64,000 bases of DNA from Melampsora larici-populina 98AG31 (taxonomy: Eukaryota; Basidiomycota; Pucciniomycetes; Pucciniales; Melampsoraceae), in assembly GCF_000204055.1 (NCBI RefSeq), contig NW_006768765.1:328996-392995 (forward strand). Reading direction: 5' to 3'. The notes under the pieces are model-generated. The model saw only the letters and a program-made list of their open reading frames with translations. It made no database searches and was not told where the DNA came from. The first letter of the stretch is position 1, and each line of letters opens with the position of its first letter. Position numbers and translations under genes: made by a program. Positions 24,001 to 33,821 of the stretch are shown in pieces.

Positions 24001-24182
24001 AATTGATGATAACCTAACATATCTAAGTAAGATAATTTTAAGATTGCATTTGATTTTAATGGTAAATCAATCGATTTGATTTCTTGATGGATTTCTTTTA
24101 ATGATTGGTTTATGATTTGAGTTTCTTGATCTTTTTTTGATCGTAAGGCTTTGATTAGACCACTTAGAGTTTGTTCAAACAT
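21077..24182 (-). CDS. APL5: AP-3 complex subunit delta
   Basis: Four exons (24182-23862, 23793-23284, 23198-21654, 21580-21077) sum to 2880 nt: 959 residues. The start MFEQTLSGLIKALRSKKDQE and the following KLSYLDMLGYHQL ... FEYKQIGYMAAAQSF are the hallmark adaptin N-terminus of AP-3 delta. The alpha-solenoid continues to about residue 620 (LTALMPIEPRLKRKLLPILT, NPDPSLRYISL-like repeats). The NQGDPYYL segment near residue 800 matches the conserved point before the delta tail, and the C-terminus is Lys/Glu-rich with a basic end. AP-3 is the heterotetrameric coat that carries cargo from Golgi/endosomes to the vacuole. It is divergent from the t-SNARE gene, with about 385 bp between. Introns are 68, 85 and 73 bp. 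Confidence 0.93.
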
Positions 24183-24567
24183 TCTTTTTCTTGACTTTCT
24201 AGTTTGGGGATAAGGGTTTGGTTGGTTTGGTTTGATTTGATTTTGTTTGATGAATGTTTAATCTGGTTGATTGAGTTTCATTGTATGCTAGATATTGTTA
24301 TTGTGATGATTATCCTGATTTCTGAATGACTTGACTTGACTTGTTGGTGGTTGGTGGTTGGTGGTTGGTGGTTGTTGGTTGTTGGCTGAATGGTGAAAGT
24401 GATCGACTGGTGAATGATGAGTTGAATATTCAGTATAGAGATAGTATGCTTATAACATGTAACTCTACATACATATCACCACCACTTTCATTCTCAATCA
24501 ATCTCAACTCATTCTCAACCAACCAGCACCTCAACTATCCTCAAGTGACTAATCTGATTTCTTAAAT
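24183..24567. promoter_or_regulatory. Bidirectional promoter region with GGTTGGT repeat
   Basis: Shared upstream region of APL5 (minus) and the t-SNARE gene (plus). Contains a (GTTGGTG)n-like microsatellite at about 24340-24385 and pyrimidine-rich stretches on both sides. No TATA box stands out. Confidence 0.5.
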
Positions 24568-26201
24568 GAACTATCAATCAAACCAAACTCTATCAAAATA
24601 TCATCATCATCACAACAATCATCATCCTTCAAGTTCATCATCAAATCATCATCATCATCAAAAATATCATCACTAGATCAAGAACTTTACTTTACCTTTC
24701 ATTCAGAGATACAAGATCTAACATTCCAATCAACCAATCTACTTATCCTCCTAAATATACTTCAATCAATCAATCTCAACATCATGATGATTATCAACCA
24801 TTATTAGTGGACTCATCTCATTCAGATCCTTTACCTCCTAAATGGTAATCTTTCTTTCATTTTTGACTCTGCTTTTCTTTAGTAGCTGATTATCGTGTTT
24901 GGTATTCATAGGATAGATTATTCAGATGAAGTAGAAGAATTAATTGAACAAATCAAAACTAATTGTTAGTTTCTGAATTCTCTCGAAATCATGATCACTT
25001 TCAGATTGAATGATGATGATGATGACTTCTTTTTGATTGGTGTAGTGAATCAATTGGAGAAATTAACTTCTAAACAACTCTTACCTTCTTTTACTGATCG
25101 ATCAAATGAAGAAAAAGAAATCGATCAACTTACTCATCAAATCACAAGAGTAAGTCATTCCATTCAATCATCCTTTCCAAAACCCAAAACTCTTATGATT
25201 TTATGATTTGGTTTTCTTTGGGGTAGCAATTTAGAACATCACAAGTTTTGATTGGTAAGATTGGAGAAAATCAAGATGATTCAAATTCGAAACCTAAAGC
25301 TAAAGCTAAGACTAAAGAAAATCAAAAGGTTATTCAGAATGTACAAGTTGGATTGATGAGTAAGATTCAAGAATTGAGTCAAACGTTTCAAAAAAGACAA
25401 AGAGTTTATCTTCAACGTAAGCTTCTCCTCAACAAACCAAACACATGAACCGAAACTAGATGGTTTGATACTAAAATTGAATTTTCGTTTTGGTTTTGAT
25501 GATCATCCAGATTTGAAATCTACCGAAACATCAAATCCAAACCACGCATTAATCAACATAACAGATGACCAACCCTCACCAAGATCTCATTCATCTTTTT
25601 CCCAACAACAACAACAACAACAACAAACAAGAAGTTTTAAATCAAATCAGGTTGATCTACAACAAAGAGATCGAGAAATCGAAGGCATTAGTCAATCAAT
25701 CTTAGAGTTATCGGAAATGTTTAAGGATTTAAGTGTTTTGGTTATTGATCAAGGTACGATGTTGGATAGGATTGATTATCATGTGGAAGAGATGTCGAGG
25801 AATTTGAAAGGTGCTGTTAATGAACTTCAGATCGCTAATAAGTTAAGCTTGATCTCATTTTTTCCCTTTTTCTTTTTATTATCTTGAGGATTTTTTCGAT
25901 TGATGAATTACTTTTTTTTCTTGGTGGGGGGGTTAGACATTCGAATCGGTCCGGGAAATGTAAATTGATCTTCTTATTGATCATCTTAATCTTTGCTGCA
26001 ATCTTATTGTTGGTCTTTAAACCTCGTCATTCTCCTACTACTACTCCTTCTACTCCTCCTTCTACTTCTACAACATCAACATCACAATCTAACAATCCAA
26101 ATACCATTGCTTCAAATCCTCAATTAACTCCTTCAATTTCAAATCCAAATAAATTTATTAAACTTCGTTCTAAACTTAAACAAAGATGGAAAGATGATTA
26201 A
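24568..26201 (+). CDS. TLG2: Tlg2/syntaxin-16-type t-SNARE
   Basis: Certain exons: about 24670-24844, 24912-24964, 25046-25149, 25227-25416, 25511-25841 and 25937-26201, in frame throughout. The N-terminal RSRTLLYLSFRDTR is the Tlg2/syntaxin-16 signature bound by Vps45-type SM proteins. LPPKWID leads into the Habc bundle with LLPSFTDRSNEEKEID. The Q-SNARE motif (QQRDREIEGISQSILELS ... VIDQGTMLDRID) is followed by the anchor KLIFLLIILIFAAILLLVF and, unusually, about 60 Ser/Thr/Pro-rich residues ending in a basic stretch. It acts in fusion at the trans-Golgi/endosome. The start is unresolved: the ATG at 24568 opens a His/Asn-rich frame that is one base out of phase with RSRTLL, so a mini-exon, a short intron in the CAT repeat, or an indel is needed. 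Confidence 0.85.
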
Positions 26202-26616
26202 GTCTTGAAACGCTGTGTGGTTTTTTTCTTTTGTTGGGTTGCTTTTTGGATCTTACTTTGGTTTGTTTGAATATGAAGATATTATTTATTAAAGTTTTGT
26301 AAAAAAAAAATTGGAGGTTTTTTATGAAGAGATTAAAATGGTGTTGGAAAACATGGTTGGGGTTGGGGTTGGATGAGAGAAAGAGAGAGGTGTTGGATGA
26401 AAGATTGTATTTATTTTACATGAGATCATCTTTTTAAACATAGGCAATTTATCCTATAAAATGATCACTACAAAGGGCGGTTTTGAGTGGTTGCAAAGCC
26501 ACATGTATAGGATGGGAATCAGGCTCCCGCGGTTTGGTGGCACTGGAGGTTGTGTTAAGCTAGCTGCTATATTGACAATGTGGCCTCCTATGAATTTTGT
26601 AAACGTAACTCAAGCC
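26202..26616. other. Intergenic before gypsy insertion
   Basis: 3' region of the t-SNARE gene, then non-coding DNA that was probably continuous with 33822 onward before the retrotransposon inserted. No gene seen. Confidence 0.5.
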
Positions 26617-26620
26617 TGCA

Positions 26621-27226
26621 TGTAACAGGGCCCGTCTTAGGGTACTGTTAAGTCTTAAGATTTAATGGCTTACGAAGATAAGTCTTAGAGACAATTAGGG
26701 TCTGAGGATTAGATGAGAAGACAAGGAGTCCGAAAGGACAGATGCGGTTTGAATTACGGTATAAGATAGAGAAGGTTAAAGAAGCTGTAAGAGCTAAAAG
26801 AGTAATTAGAAAGAGAAGACAATTGTCGTCGAAGGATAATTGAGATTATTAATAGTAATGAATTAAGAGTAAGCTAAGAGTAGTGAATCAAGATTGAAGA
26901 TGAGATTATAAAAAGATAAGTTCTGAGGAAACAAGAAGTCTTCCGAAGAATACATGGTTATATAAGAGAAATGAAGTAAAGAAGGCTGATTAATTGAACA
27001 GGGCGATTACAGTTGAGAAAGGGCGAGCCCTGGAGTCTAGTCAGAGATAAAATAAAGGAAACCGATAACATCACAACGCCCACGATGGCAAGTACAATCC
27101 GTGGCTTGTGCTATAATACCAAAGATGAAACCAGTCTTGATGAGGTGATCTTAAGTTAAAGTATTAAGTGATTTTAGTCTGGACTAAAAGGTAAGGAGCA
27201 GGCACGTAATTGGTAGCCCTGCTACA
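26621..27226 (-). repeat. Gypsy 3' LTR (element orientation)
   Basis: Lies downstream of pol in coding orientation. Differs from the other LTR at three positions in 606. Confidence 0.95.
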
Positions 27227-27241
27227 CCACCTCCCTCCCAA
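27227..27241 (-). other. Gypsy polypurine tract
   Basis: On the minus strand TTGGGAGGGAGGTGG abuts the 3' LTR, the position and composition expected for the plus-strand primer. Confidence 0.75.
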
Positions 27242-27255
27242 ATGAGGCGAGATCC

Positions 27256-30090
27256 CTAGCTCGTAGCATCAGTAGCGAAGCGGCCAATGATTTTGATACG
27301 TGGAAGTACAGATTTCTGAACTTTTGAAATTCTTTTAAGTTGCCTTGCAGCAAGTCGTGATACTTTGAGATCCGCCGCCTTCAATTCTTGAAGTATTCGC
27401 GGAGGCAAAGCCCAAGGCTCTCCTAACTGAGACTCGTTGATGTTGACAGTTTTCAACCTGTTCCCACTGATAGGGTGAGGGAATGGAGTTTCCCTGTGAT
27501 CTATTAATTTGTATACGTTTTTGTCCAAAGCAGCGAAGATCTCGAACGGTCCGAACCAATGTGGTTCTCCCTTTGTATGTGACTCGTTCCGTAACTTGAC
27601 CATGTCGCCTATCTTGTAGGATTTTAAAGTCGAGATACTCTTATTGTTATCGTCTGCTTCGAACTGAGCGTCAAATCTTCTCTTGTTTTGATTCGACCGT
27701 TGAATGGAAGATTCAGCCGCAGCTTGTCTGCTGGCTCTCAACTTCTCCAAACGTTTCGACTGATCGGAACTGGATTCCGGGAGATCAACAGGCCTTAATT
27801 TTGCAGGATCATCCAATAAACGAGGGCTGACTCCGTAGAGTAACTCGAAAGGGGAGTAACCTGTAACCGTACTTTTATTAACTCTGCAAGCAAACAAAGC
27901 TTCTGCCAAGAATTCGGGCCACCTAGCTGGATCCTTAGTGGTGTTGGATTTAAAAAGGGCGTTCTCCAAAATACCATTGAAACGCTCATTCTTCCCGTTT
28001 GTTCGTGGATGGTATCCAGAGGTATTAATTTTATGGATGTGCGCTCCTTGATAAAATGCCTTCATTTCTTTGGATAAGAAATTCTGACCTCGATCAGTTA
28101 GAATTTCCGAAGGGACACCATAGACTTGTATAACTTCTTTCAAAAGCGCTTCAGCGACGTTAGTTGAAGAAGCCGTTTTCATCGGTACTGCGATCGGCCA
28201 GCCTGTGCTGTGATCGATTAACGTGAGTATCCACTTAAATCCATCGCCACTTTCCGGTAAAGAGACAAAATCCATTGCCCATCGCTCGAAAGGTTCGACA
28301 AGGGGAAGGGGTTCTTGCTTAGCGATCTCCTGATCTTTATCTGGAGCGTCGTAGATTTGACAGGTAGGGCAAAAACTGCAAAACTGTTTCACGTCGGAAT
28401 ACCTACCCGGCCACCAACCCCTTCCTTTAAGGAGGCTGATGGTGCCGTCACGTCCTCTGTGGCCGTATTTGTTGTGGAACTTTTCCATCAACTCGGCCCT
28501 CTGATAGAAAGGGATAAAAGGGCTCGACTCTTGAGATGAACCACTACCCTGGTACAGAAGCACTTCTTCCTTCTTATTGAAGTGAAACAAGGACGATCCT
28601 TTCATAACTTGTTCTAAAGTTGACGGCGTGACCCAGGACGGCATAGGCCGCTTCAATATCACATAAGGGATGAGCAACGGCCAGTCTGACGGGTCACGTA
28701 GTCCTTTCAAGACGTCCTCGATTATATTGAGATGATAGTCGCGACGGCGACTAAGAGCATCTGGGACGATGTTCATAGAACCCTTCTTGTATTCAATTTT
28801 TATAGTCATCTCTGCAAACTCCTCGATCCACCTACTGATACGTCGGGAAGGGAGGACTTGCTTAGACAAGGTTGTGAGCGTCGCGTGATCTGTTCTCACT
28901 ACAGTATCCGCGACGGCTCCTTCTAAGTAATTACGCCATTTCCGCCAGGCGTGTATGATGGCATACAACTCTTTCTCCTGAGCGGGATAGTTCTGCTGAG
29001 CCGAGTTCAATTTGTGGGACTCGAACGCGACGGGATGCTCCAGACCGTCGTCTCCAATTTGCAAGAGAACAGCTCCCACCGCGAAGTCACTCGCATCCGT
29101 TTCTAGAATGTAAGGCTTGTTGGGATCAGCTGTTATTAAGATTGGGGCCGAAAGCATCATCGCCTTGAGCTTCTCGAAGGCTACCTCATGCATAGGTAGC
29201 CATTCGATTTTGGCTTTCTTAGTCACGTTCCCACTAGTGAGGGAGTGAAGGGGGGAGGCTATTTTCGAAAAGTCTCTGATAAACCTCCGATAGTACCCGG
29301 CTAACCCCAGGAAAGAACGTACATCGTGTACATCAAGCGGTCGCGGCCAATTCTGAATAGCCTCAATCTTATCCGGCATCGGCTTAATACCCTGATGAGA
29401 CAAGAGATGACCAACAAATTGGATTTCCTCCGCACATAGAAGAGACTTGGGGCCGCTTACCTTAAGCTCTGCGTCCTGCAGAGCTTGGAGAACAACTTCG
29501 ACATGCTTCGCATGCTCCTCGTCACTGTGGGAATAAATTAAGATGTCATCCATATAAACCTGGACAAACTTGTCCAGGTACGGTCGCAAGATGTCTGACA
29601 TCATCCGTTGAAAAGTTGACGGCGCGTTGACCAAACCGAAAGGCATCACCAGCCACTCGTAGTGTCCATAGCGTGTACTGAAAGCGGTCTTCGGAACGTG
29701 ATCCAATGAAATCCTCATCTGATGGAAACCCTGTTGAAGATCGAGTTTGGAGAAACGTGTGGCGCCGTAAAGTTGGTCGAAGCAGTCCTGTACAAGTGGG
29801 AGAGGATGGCGATCCCGTTTCGTGATAGAATTAACGGCCCTATAATCTACGCAAAATCGAAGTTTACCGGACGAGTTTCGAGCGAAGAGGATGGGGGAAG
29901 ACCATGGGGAGGTAGAAGGCCTGATGAAGCCGTTCTTTTGAAGGGTCTCCAAACGATTTCGCAGCTCGTCCAGGAGTAAAGGGGAGAGTCGTCGGACAGG
30001 TTGGTAAACTGGATTAGCCTCACCTGTGTCGATCAAGTGTTGAATCACCCGCTCCTTCGACGGAGCCTTCTCCACTGGATCAAAAAGACT
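27256..30090 (-). CDS. Gypsy pol: RT, RNase H, integrase
   Basis: A 939-residue open frame from about 30075 plus five codons back to the TGA at 30091-30093. Reverse transcriptase has FCVDYRAVN, FSKLDLQQGFHQ, MPFGLVNAPSTFQ and the YMDD box (near residue 170). RNase H starts at ETDASDFAVGAVL. The integrase has the HHCC zinc finger (HNKYGHRG ... CSFCPTC), then WAMDFVSLP, DRGQNF and the Glu in NGKNERFN. The tail has a PHWFGPFEI motif of the GPY/F kind and no chromodomain. All catalytic motifs are intact. It continues in frame with the protease segment across one TGA. Confidence 0.92.
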   Translation of the reverse strand, partial: SLFDPVEKAPSKERVIQHLIDTGEANPVYQPVRRLSPLLLDELRNRLETLQKNGFIRPSTSPWSSPILFARNSSGKLRFCVDYRAVNSITKRDRHPLPLVQDCFDQLYGATRFSKLDLQQGFHQMRISLDHVPKTAFSTRYGHYEWLVMPFGLVNAPSTFQRMMSDILRPYLDKFVQVYMDDILIYSHSDEEHAKHVEVVLQALQDAELKVSGPKSLLCAEEIQFVGHLLSHQGIKPMPDKIEAIQNWPRPLDVHDVRSFLGLAGYYRRFIRDFSKIASPLHSLTSGNVTKKAKIEWLPMHEVAFEKLKAMMLSAPILITADPNKPYILETDASDFAVGAVLLQIGDDGLEHPVAFESHKLNSAQQNYPAQEKELYAIIHAWRKWRNYLEGAVADTVVRTDHATLTTLSKQVLPSRRISRWIEEFAEMTIKIEYKKGSMNIVPDALSRRRDYHLNIIEDVLKGLRDPSDWPLLIPYVILKRPMPSWVTPSTLEQVMKGSSLFHFNKKEEVLLYQGSGSSQESSPFIPFYQRAELMEKFHNKYGHRGRDGTISLLKGRGWWPGRYSDVKQFCSFCPTCQIYDAPDKDQEIAKQEPLPLVEPFERWAMDFVSLPESGDGFKWILTLIDHSTGWPIAVPMKTASSTNVAEALLKEVIQVYGVPSEILTDRGQNFLSKEMKAFYQGAHIHKINTSGYHPRTNGKNERFNGILENALFKSNTTKDPARWPEFLAEALFACRVNKSTVTGYSPFELLYGVSPRLLDDPAKLRPVDLPESSSDQSKRLEKLRASRQAAAESSIQRSNQNKRRFDAQFEADDNNKSISTLKSYKIGDMVKLRNESHTKGEPHWFGPFEIFAALDKNVYKLIDHRETPFPHPISGNRLKTVNINESQLGEPWALPPRILQELKAADLKVSRLAARQLKRISKVQKSVLPRIKIIGRFATDATS

Positions 30091-31128
30091 TCAATACTTC
30101 TCGATAATCTTCAAATAGACTTTTCTTTGATCCGGGTCAATGGTCTGTATGGACGGCAGATCAGAGGGTCCATCTTCCCTGGGCCCCTGATCTGTGGAAA
30201 TTGTGCTGATGGATTCGTCTTGCGAGATGCTAGGTGGCTCATGTAAGAGGTAACACTCAGCATCTTTTCGTCTCAACAGACGCCTCATAGCACCTCGACT
30301 CAGAGGCTTGTCCTCTTCCGCAAGGTCCGTGACGTTGTGAAGATAATGATTCTTAATCTTAGGTGCTTTTACTGACCGAGGGTCGAAAAGCGCAGTCTGC
30401 TTATTGGGACCCATAAGGGTCCATTCACCTGATCTCCAATCTGTGACTAGAGCGTGATTGTTGATCCAATCCATTCCCAAAATGACATCGTAGTTCCCTA
30501 ATGAGGCAACACGACATGGTTGAGAAAAGTTCAAACCAGACAATGAAAACTTAAAGTCTACAAGCCTTTTGCAAACTTGAGGCTTGCCCCACGCACCATA
30601 CACCGTGGGAGCGGCCTTATTATTGTAAGTCGTGTACTTCAACTTTGTTACAATACGACTGGAGATATACGAGGAGCGAGCTCCCGTATCTATCAATATC
30701 TTAACGGAGACTTCTCTTACGGAAAGAAAAAAGTCGACTCAATTACCCGCCGAGTCATTATCAAGCACAGCCAAGGAATCAAACTGATCACGTTTGACTT
30801 CTCCAAGGAGCGGAATCACGGGCTCGCTGGCCGGCAAGAATGCGTCATTCACGCTTCCTGTTAGGCTGGCTGGGTCCGGGGAAGGACCTGATGGCACCTC
30901 GTGCTCATCACTGCTCAACCGCCCTCGTGGGTCTTTGGCGGCGAGGATAGATTGTACACCTTCAAGGGTCTGTACAACGGGTACTGATGGGAAATTTAAA
31001 CTCAGACCCACCTTTTTAGATTTTGGACGGACGAATTCGTCGTCAGCCATTATGGAATGCTCACAGTCAACATCGGTGGAAGCTTTATTAATTGCAGTTA
31101 ACACATTAGCAGTAGCTTCTACAGACAC
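30091..31128 (-). pseudogene. Gypsy pol N-terminal part with protease, two TGA stops
   Basis: One continuous frame with the reverse transcriptase, cut by TGA at 30739-30741 and at 30091-30093. Between them lies the aspartic protease: IDTGARSSYIS with the DTG active site, and VILGMDW as the second flap/strand signature. The first 129 residues before the upstream TGA form a linker. The frame opens slightly upstream and overlaps the end of gag in the -1 frame relative to it, the common gag-pol arrangement. The stops could be CGA-to-TGA mutations or read through; the sequence does not decide. Confidence 0.8.
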
Positions 31129-31169
31129 AGATGATGACCTAACAAGACAAGGCGAAGAAGGCAGAGCGG

Positions 31170-33062
31170 CTACTTCTTCGCCTGATCTTTTGATGACGAG
31201 CCGGCTTGCCGTTTACCATCAAAATACTCCTTAGTTTGATCCGACGTGGGATTCGGGCATAGCTTCGCTTCGATAGTACCGAAACGATGACCAAACTGAT
31301 TGCAGTTGTAGCACTTAAGACCGTCAACGGTGTTGCCATTAACGTCAGACACCAACTTCCTAGACCTTTGCCGAGGTTGATGATTTTCGTCTGACTTGCG
31401 CTTCTTGCCGCGGTTGTTAGATGAATCTGAGACGTTCTGAACCTGATCGCGGCGTCTGAAGTTGTTTTGACGGTTCGAATTGTTCGAACGATTGTCGTTT
31501 GAACGGAATCTTGAGTTCGAGGATTGATTTCCATTGCTGAAACCTCGATCGGTGACCATGTCGTTATCCTTGCTGATGGCGATCTGGGCAACCTCGTGAA
31601 CCTTAAGTACAACCCCGACTCTCTTATAACGTAAAACTTCATCCTTGACGTGTTCCTGAGCCGCACTCTTATGATGTAATCGTTTGACGAAATCCTCGGT
31701 AGGGTTGTAACGATAGTCGACGTGAGCCGCTGCGATCATGAAATCCTGGTATTCAGTCCAGAAATCCAGAACTGACTGGCCGGAACGTTGCTTCAAGGCT
31801 TGATGCTGATTATCGATGCTTGTGATGTCGACCGTCGAGGGGAAGTGGGCCTTGAGAAAGTTGAGAACACCATTCATGGTGAGAGGTTGCTTCCCACGTT
31901 TTGCTACATCCGTCAGTGCAGTGAGGGCCGAACCTTTAAGGTATTGATAGACCATCGGCACGAAAATAGACTGATCTATAAAGTTAAGCGCCAGGGTGAC
32001 CTCAAACTTATGCAACCATAAAGAAGCGTCCTGATCCATGCCGCCATAAAATGCCTTGATGTTGCCGGCCCTTTTCAAAGCTTTCAATGCATCCGCTACG
32101 TTTTTGATAGTCGTGAACTTCAAACTACACTCCTCTGGGCCGTCGTAGTCTTCGTCGATGTCGGCAGAGATAGGAGCGGCAACGGGGAGGACCGAAGCGT
32201 AACGCAAAGTGGCGGACGAAACCCTGACGGGGAGAGCTTTAACCGGCTTATCCTCGTCGATCATCATAGATTGCAATTGTCGACCTGCGCCACTGACCGA
32301 GACGGTCGATGGGCGCGGAGATCGTTGTCCAACGAGAGGAGAGGGGGAGAGATGACGGCAAGGTGAGCCATCCTCGATAACCAAAGAGGGAGAAAGTCGT
32401 GGCTGCTTTCCCTTGTCGACTGGAGCCAACGATTCCTGATGAGCGCCTGCCTGAAGGTTATTGACGCCATCAGAAGACTTCTGGCAAGAAGTGTTGGAAT
32501 CAGTGTCAGCCTTAGCCTCGGTGAACTCGGTCCGACTAGCCCGCGGACCCCTGGTGGTGATTGTCGTTGCCGAAGAAAGTCTCGAGGACTGCCTAGTAGG
32601 TGACAATTCCTCAGCGGGCGGGATGAAACTGGCGTAAAGGATCTTGTTTACCGACTTCGTTGGAGTGGCGTNNNNNNNNNNNNNNNNNNNNNNNNNNNNN
32701 NNNNNNNNNNNNNNNNNNNNNNNNNNNNNNNNNNNNNNNNNNNNNNNNNNNNNNNNNNNNNNNNNNNNNNNNNNNNNNNNNNGGTGGATTTGAATGGGCA
32801 TTCCGTAGGGGTCGCATTTCAACAAAAGAGCGATGTCACGGTGAAGTTGGAACAATTGGTTTCGAGTGTGACGTCCGAGGTGGATTTGGATGAGGGTCTG
32901 GAGGTCGGTGAACTTATCGGTAACCTCGGGAGCATAGAAAATTTCGTCTTCTCCGAGCTCTGGCATGTGAGCATGAAGGCACGCGAGCTGATCCGCAGTG
33001 AACTGAATCGACTCGTTGTTCTGAGAGCCGGACGTAGACGCGCTTTGATCAGAGGAAGACAT
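31170..33062 (-). CDS. Gypsy Gag polyprotein
   Basis: A 630-residue frame. The N-terminal half is Ser/Thr-rich and disordered. The core (SLWLHKFEVTLALNF ... KGSALTALTDVAK ... FLKAHFP ... SVLDFWTEYQDFMIAA) is a retrotransposon Gag capsid-like domain. A basic region leads to a zinc knuckle, CYNCNQFGHRFGTIEAKLC, with an enlarged last spacing (C-x2-C-x4-H-x9-C instead of x4). The stretch encoding about residues 94-130 is missing in an N gap that preserves the frame as drawn. Confidence 0.88.
   Translation of the reverse strand: MSSSDQSASTSGSQNNESIQFTADQLACLHAHMPELGEDEIFYAPEVTDKFTDLQTLIQIHLGRHTRNQLFQLHRDIALLLKCDPYGMPIQIHXXXXXXXXXXXXXXXXXXXXXXXXXXXXXXXXXXXXXXATPTKSVNKILYASFIPPAEELSPTRQSSRLSSATTITTRGPRASRTEFTEAKADTDSNTSCQKSSDGVNNLQAGAHQESLAPVDKGKQPRLSPSLVIEDGSPCRHLSPSPLVGQRSPRPSTVSVSGAGRQLQSMMIDEDKPVKALPVRVSSATLRYASVLPVAAPISADIDEDYDGPEECSLKFTTIKNVADALKALKRAGNIKAFYGGMDQDASLWLHKFEVTLALNFIDQSIFVPMVYQYLKGSALTALTDVAKRGKQPLTMNGVLNFLKAHFPSTVDITSIDNQHQALKQRSGQSVLDFWTEYQDFMIAAAHVDYRYNPTEDFVKRLHHKSAAQEHVKDEVLRYKRVGVVLKVHEVAQIAISKDNDMVTDRGFSNGNQSSNSRFRSNDNRSNNSNRQNNFRRRDQVQNVSDSSNNRGKKRKSDENHQPRQRSRKLVSDVNGNTVDGLKCYNCNQFGHRFGTIEAKLCPNPTSDQTKEYFDGKRQAGSSSKDQAKK
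32672..32782. other. Assembly gap (111 N)
   Basis: A run of undetermined bases inside gag. The length is a multiple of three and the frame stays open on both sides, so its size may be real, or the masking may hide a tandem repeat. Confidence 0.99.
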
Positions 33063-33194
33063 CTTGGTCGTTTGACTAGTATTTATTATGGAAGAGAACT
33101 TAATTCGAAGTTTGATAAAGATTTAGCCTTCAAACTGTTTTTTAAACAAAGGAATGAAACGATCAAGGTATGGATCAGAAATCGAAGGATTTAT

Positions 33195-33211
33195 TAAGCT
33201 CTCGCTACCAA
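33195..33211 (-). promoter_or_regulatory. Gypsy primer-binding site
   Basis: On the minus strand, directly after the 5' LTR and one base in, reads TGGTAGCGAGAGC. TGGTAGCG is complementary to the CGCUACCA 3' end known for fungal initiator tRNA-Met; the following bases could not be checked against this species. Confidence 0.6.
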
Positions 33212-33817
33212 TGTAACAGGGCCCGTCTTAGGGTACTGTTAAGTCTTAAGATTTAATGGCTTACGAAGATAAGTCTTAGAGACGATTAGGGTCTGAGGAT
33301 TAGATGAGAAGACAAGGAGTCCGAAAGGACAGATGCGGTTTGAATTACGGTATAAGATAGAGAAGGTTAAAGAAGCTGTAAGAGCTAAAAGAGTAATTAG
33401 AAAGAGAAGACAATTGTCGTCGAAGGATAATTGAGATTATTAATAGTAATGAATTAAGAGTAAGCTAAGAGTAGTGAATCAAGATTGAAGATGAGATTAT
33501 AAAAAGATAAGCTCTGAGGAAACAAGAAGTCTTCCGAAGAATACATGGTTATATAAGAGAAATGAAGTAAAGAAGGCTGATTAATTGAACAGGGCGATTA
33601 CAGTTGAGAAAGGGCGAGCCCTGGAGTCTAGTCAGAGATAAAATAAAGGAAACCGATAACATCACAACGCCCACGATGGCAAGTACAATCCGTGGCTTGT
33701 GCTATAATACCAAAGATGAAACCAGTCTTGATGAGGTGATCTTAAGTTAAAGTATTAAGTGATTTTAGTCTGGACTAAAAGGTAAGGAGTAGGCACGTAA
33801 TTGGTAGCCCTGCTACA
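33212..33817 (-). repeat. Gypsy 5' LTR (element orientation)
   Basis: Upstream of gag in coding orientation. Contains TATATAAG-like sequence on the plus strand only; no promoter was assigned on the coding strand. Confidence 0.95.
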
Positions 33818-33821
33818 TGCA

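Larger units (their letters stand above)
26621..33817 (-). mobile_element. Young Ty3/gypsy LTR retrotransposon
   Basis: 606-bp LTRs (26621-27226 and 33212-33817) begin TGTAACAGGG and end GCTACA on the plus strand and differ at three positions, all transitions. A TGCA duplication flanks the element (26617-26620, 33818-33821). Coding is on the minus strand: gag, protease, reverse transcriptase, RNase H, integrase, which is the Ty3/gypsy order. There is no chromodomain. The primer-binding site and polypurine tract are in place. The near-identical LTRs show recent insertion, but pol has two in-frame TGA codons and gag contains an assembly gap. Confidence 0.95.

Noticed and set aside
25597..25630. 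CAA run as a possible microsatellite insertion
   Set aside because: It encodes an in-frame Gln tract in the t-SNARE linker; ordinary coding low complexity.
26621..33817. Chromovirus-type gypsy
   Set aside because: The integrase tail has a GPY/F-like motif but no chromodomain before the stop at 27256.
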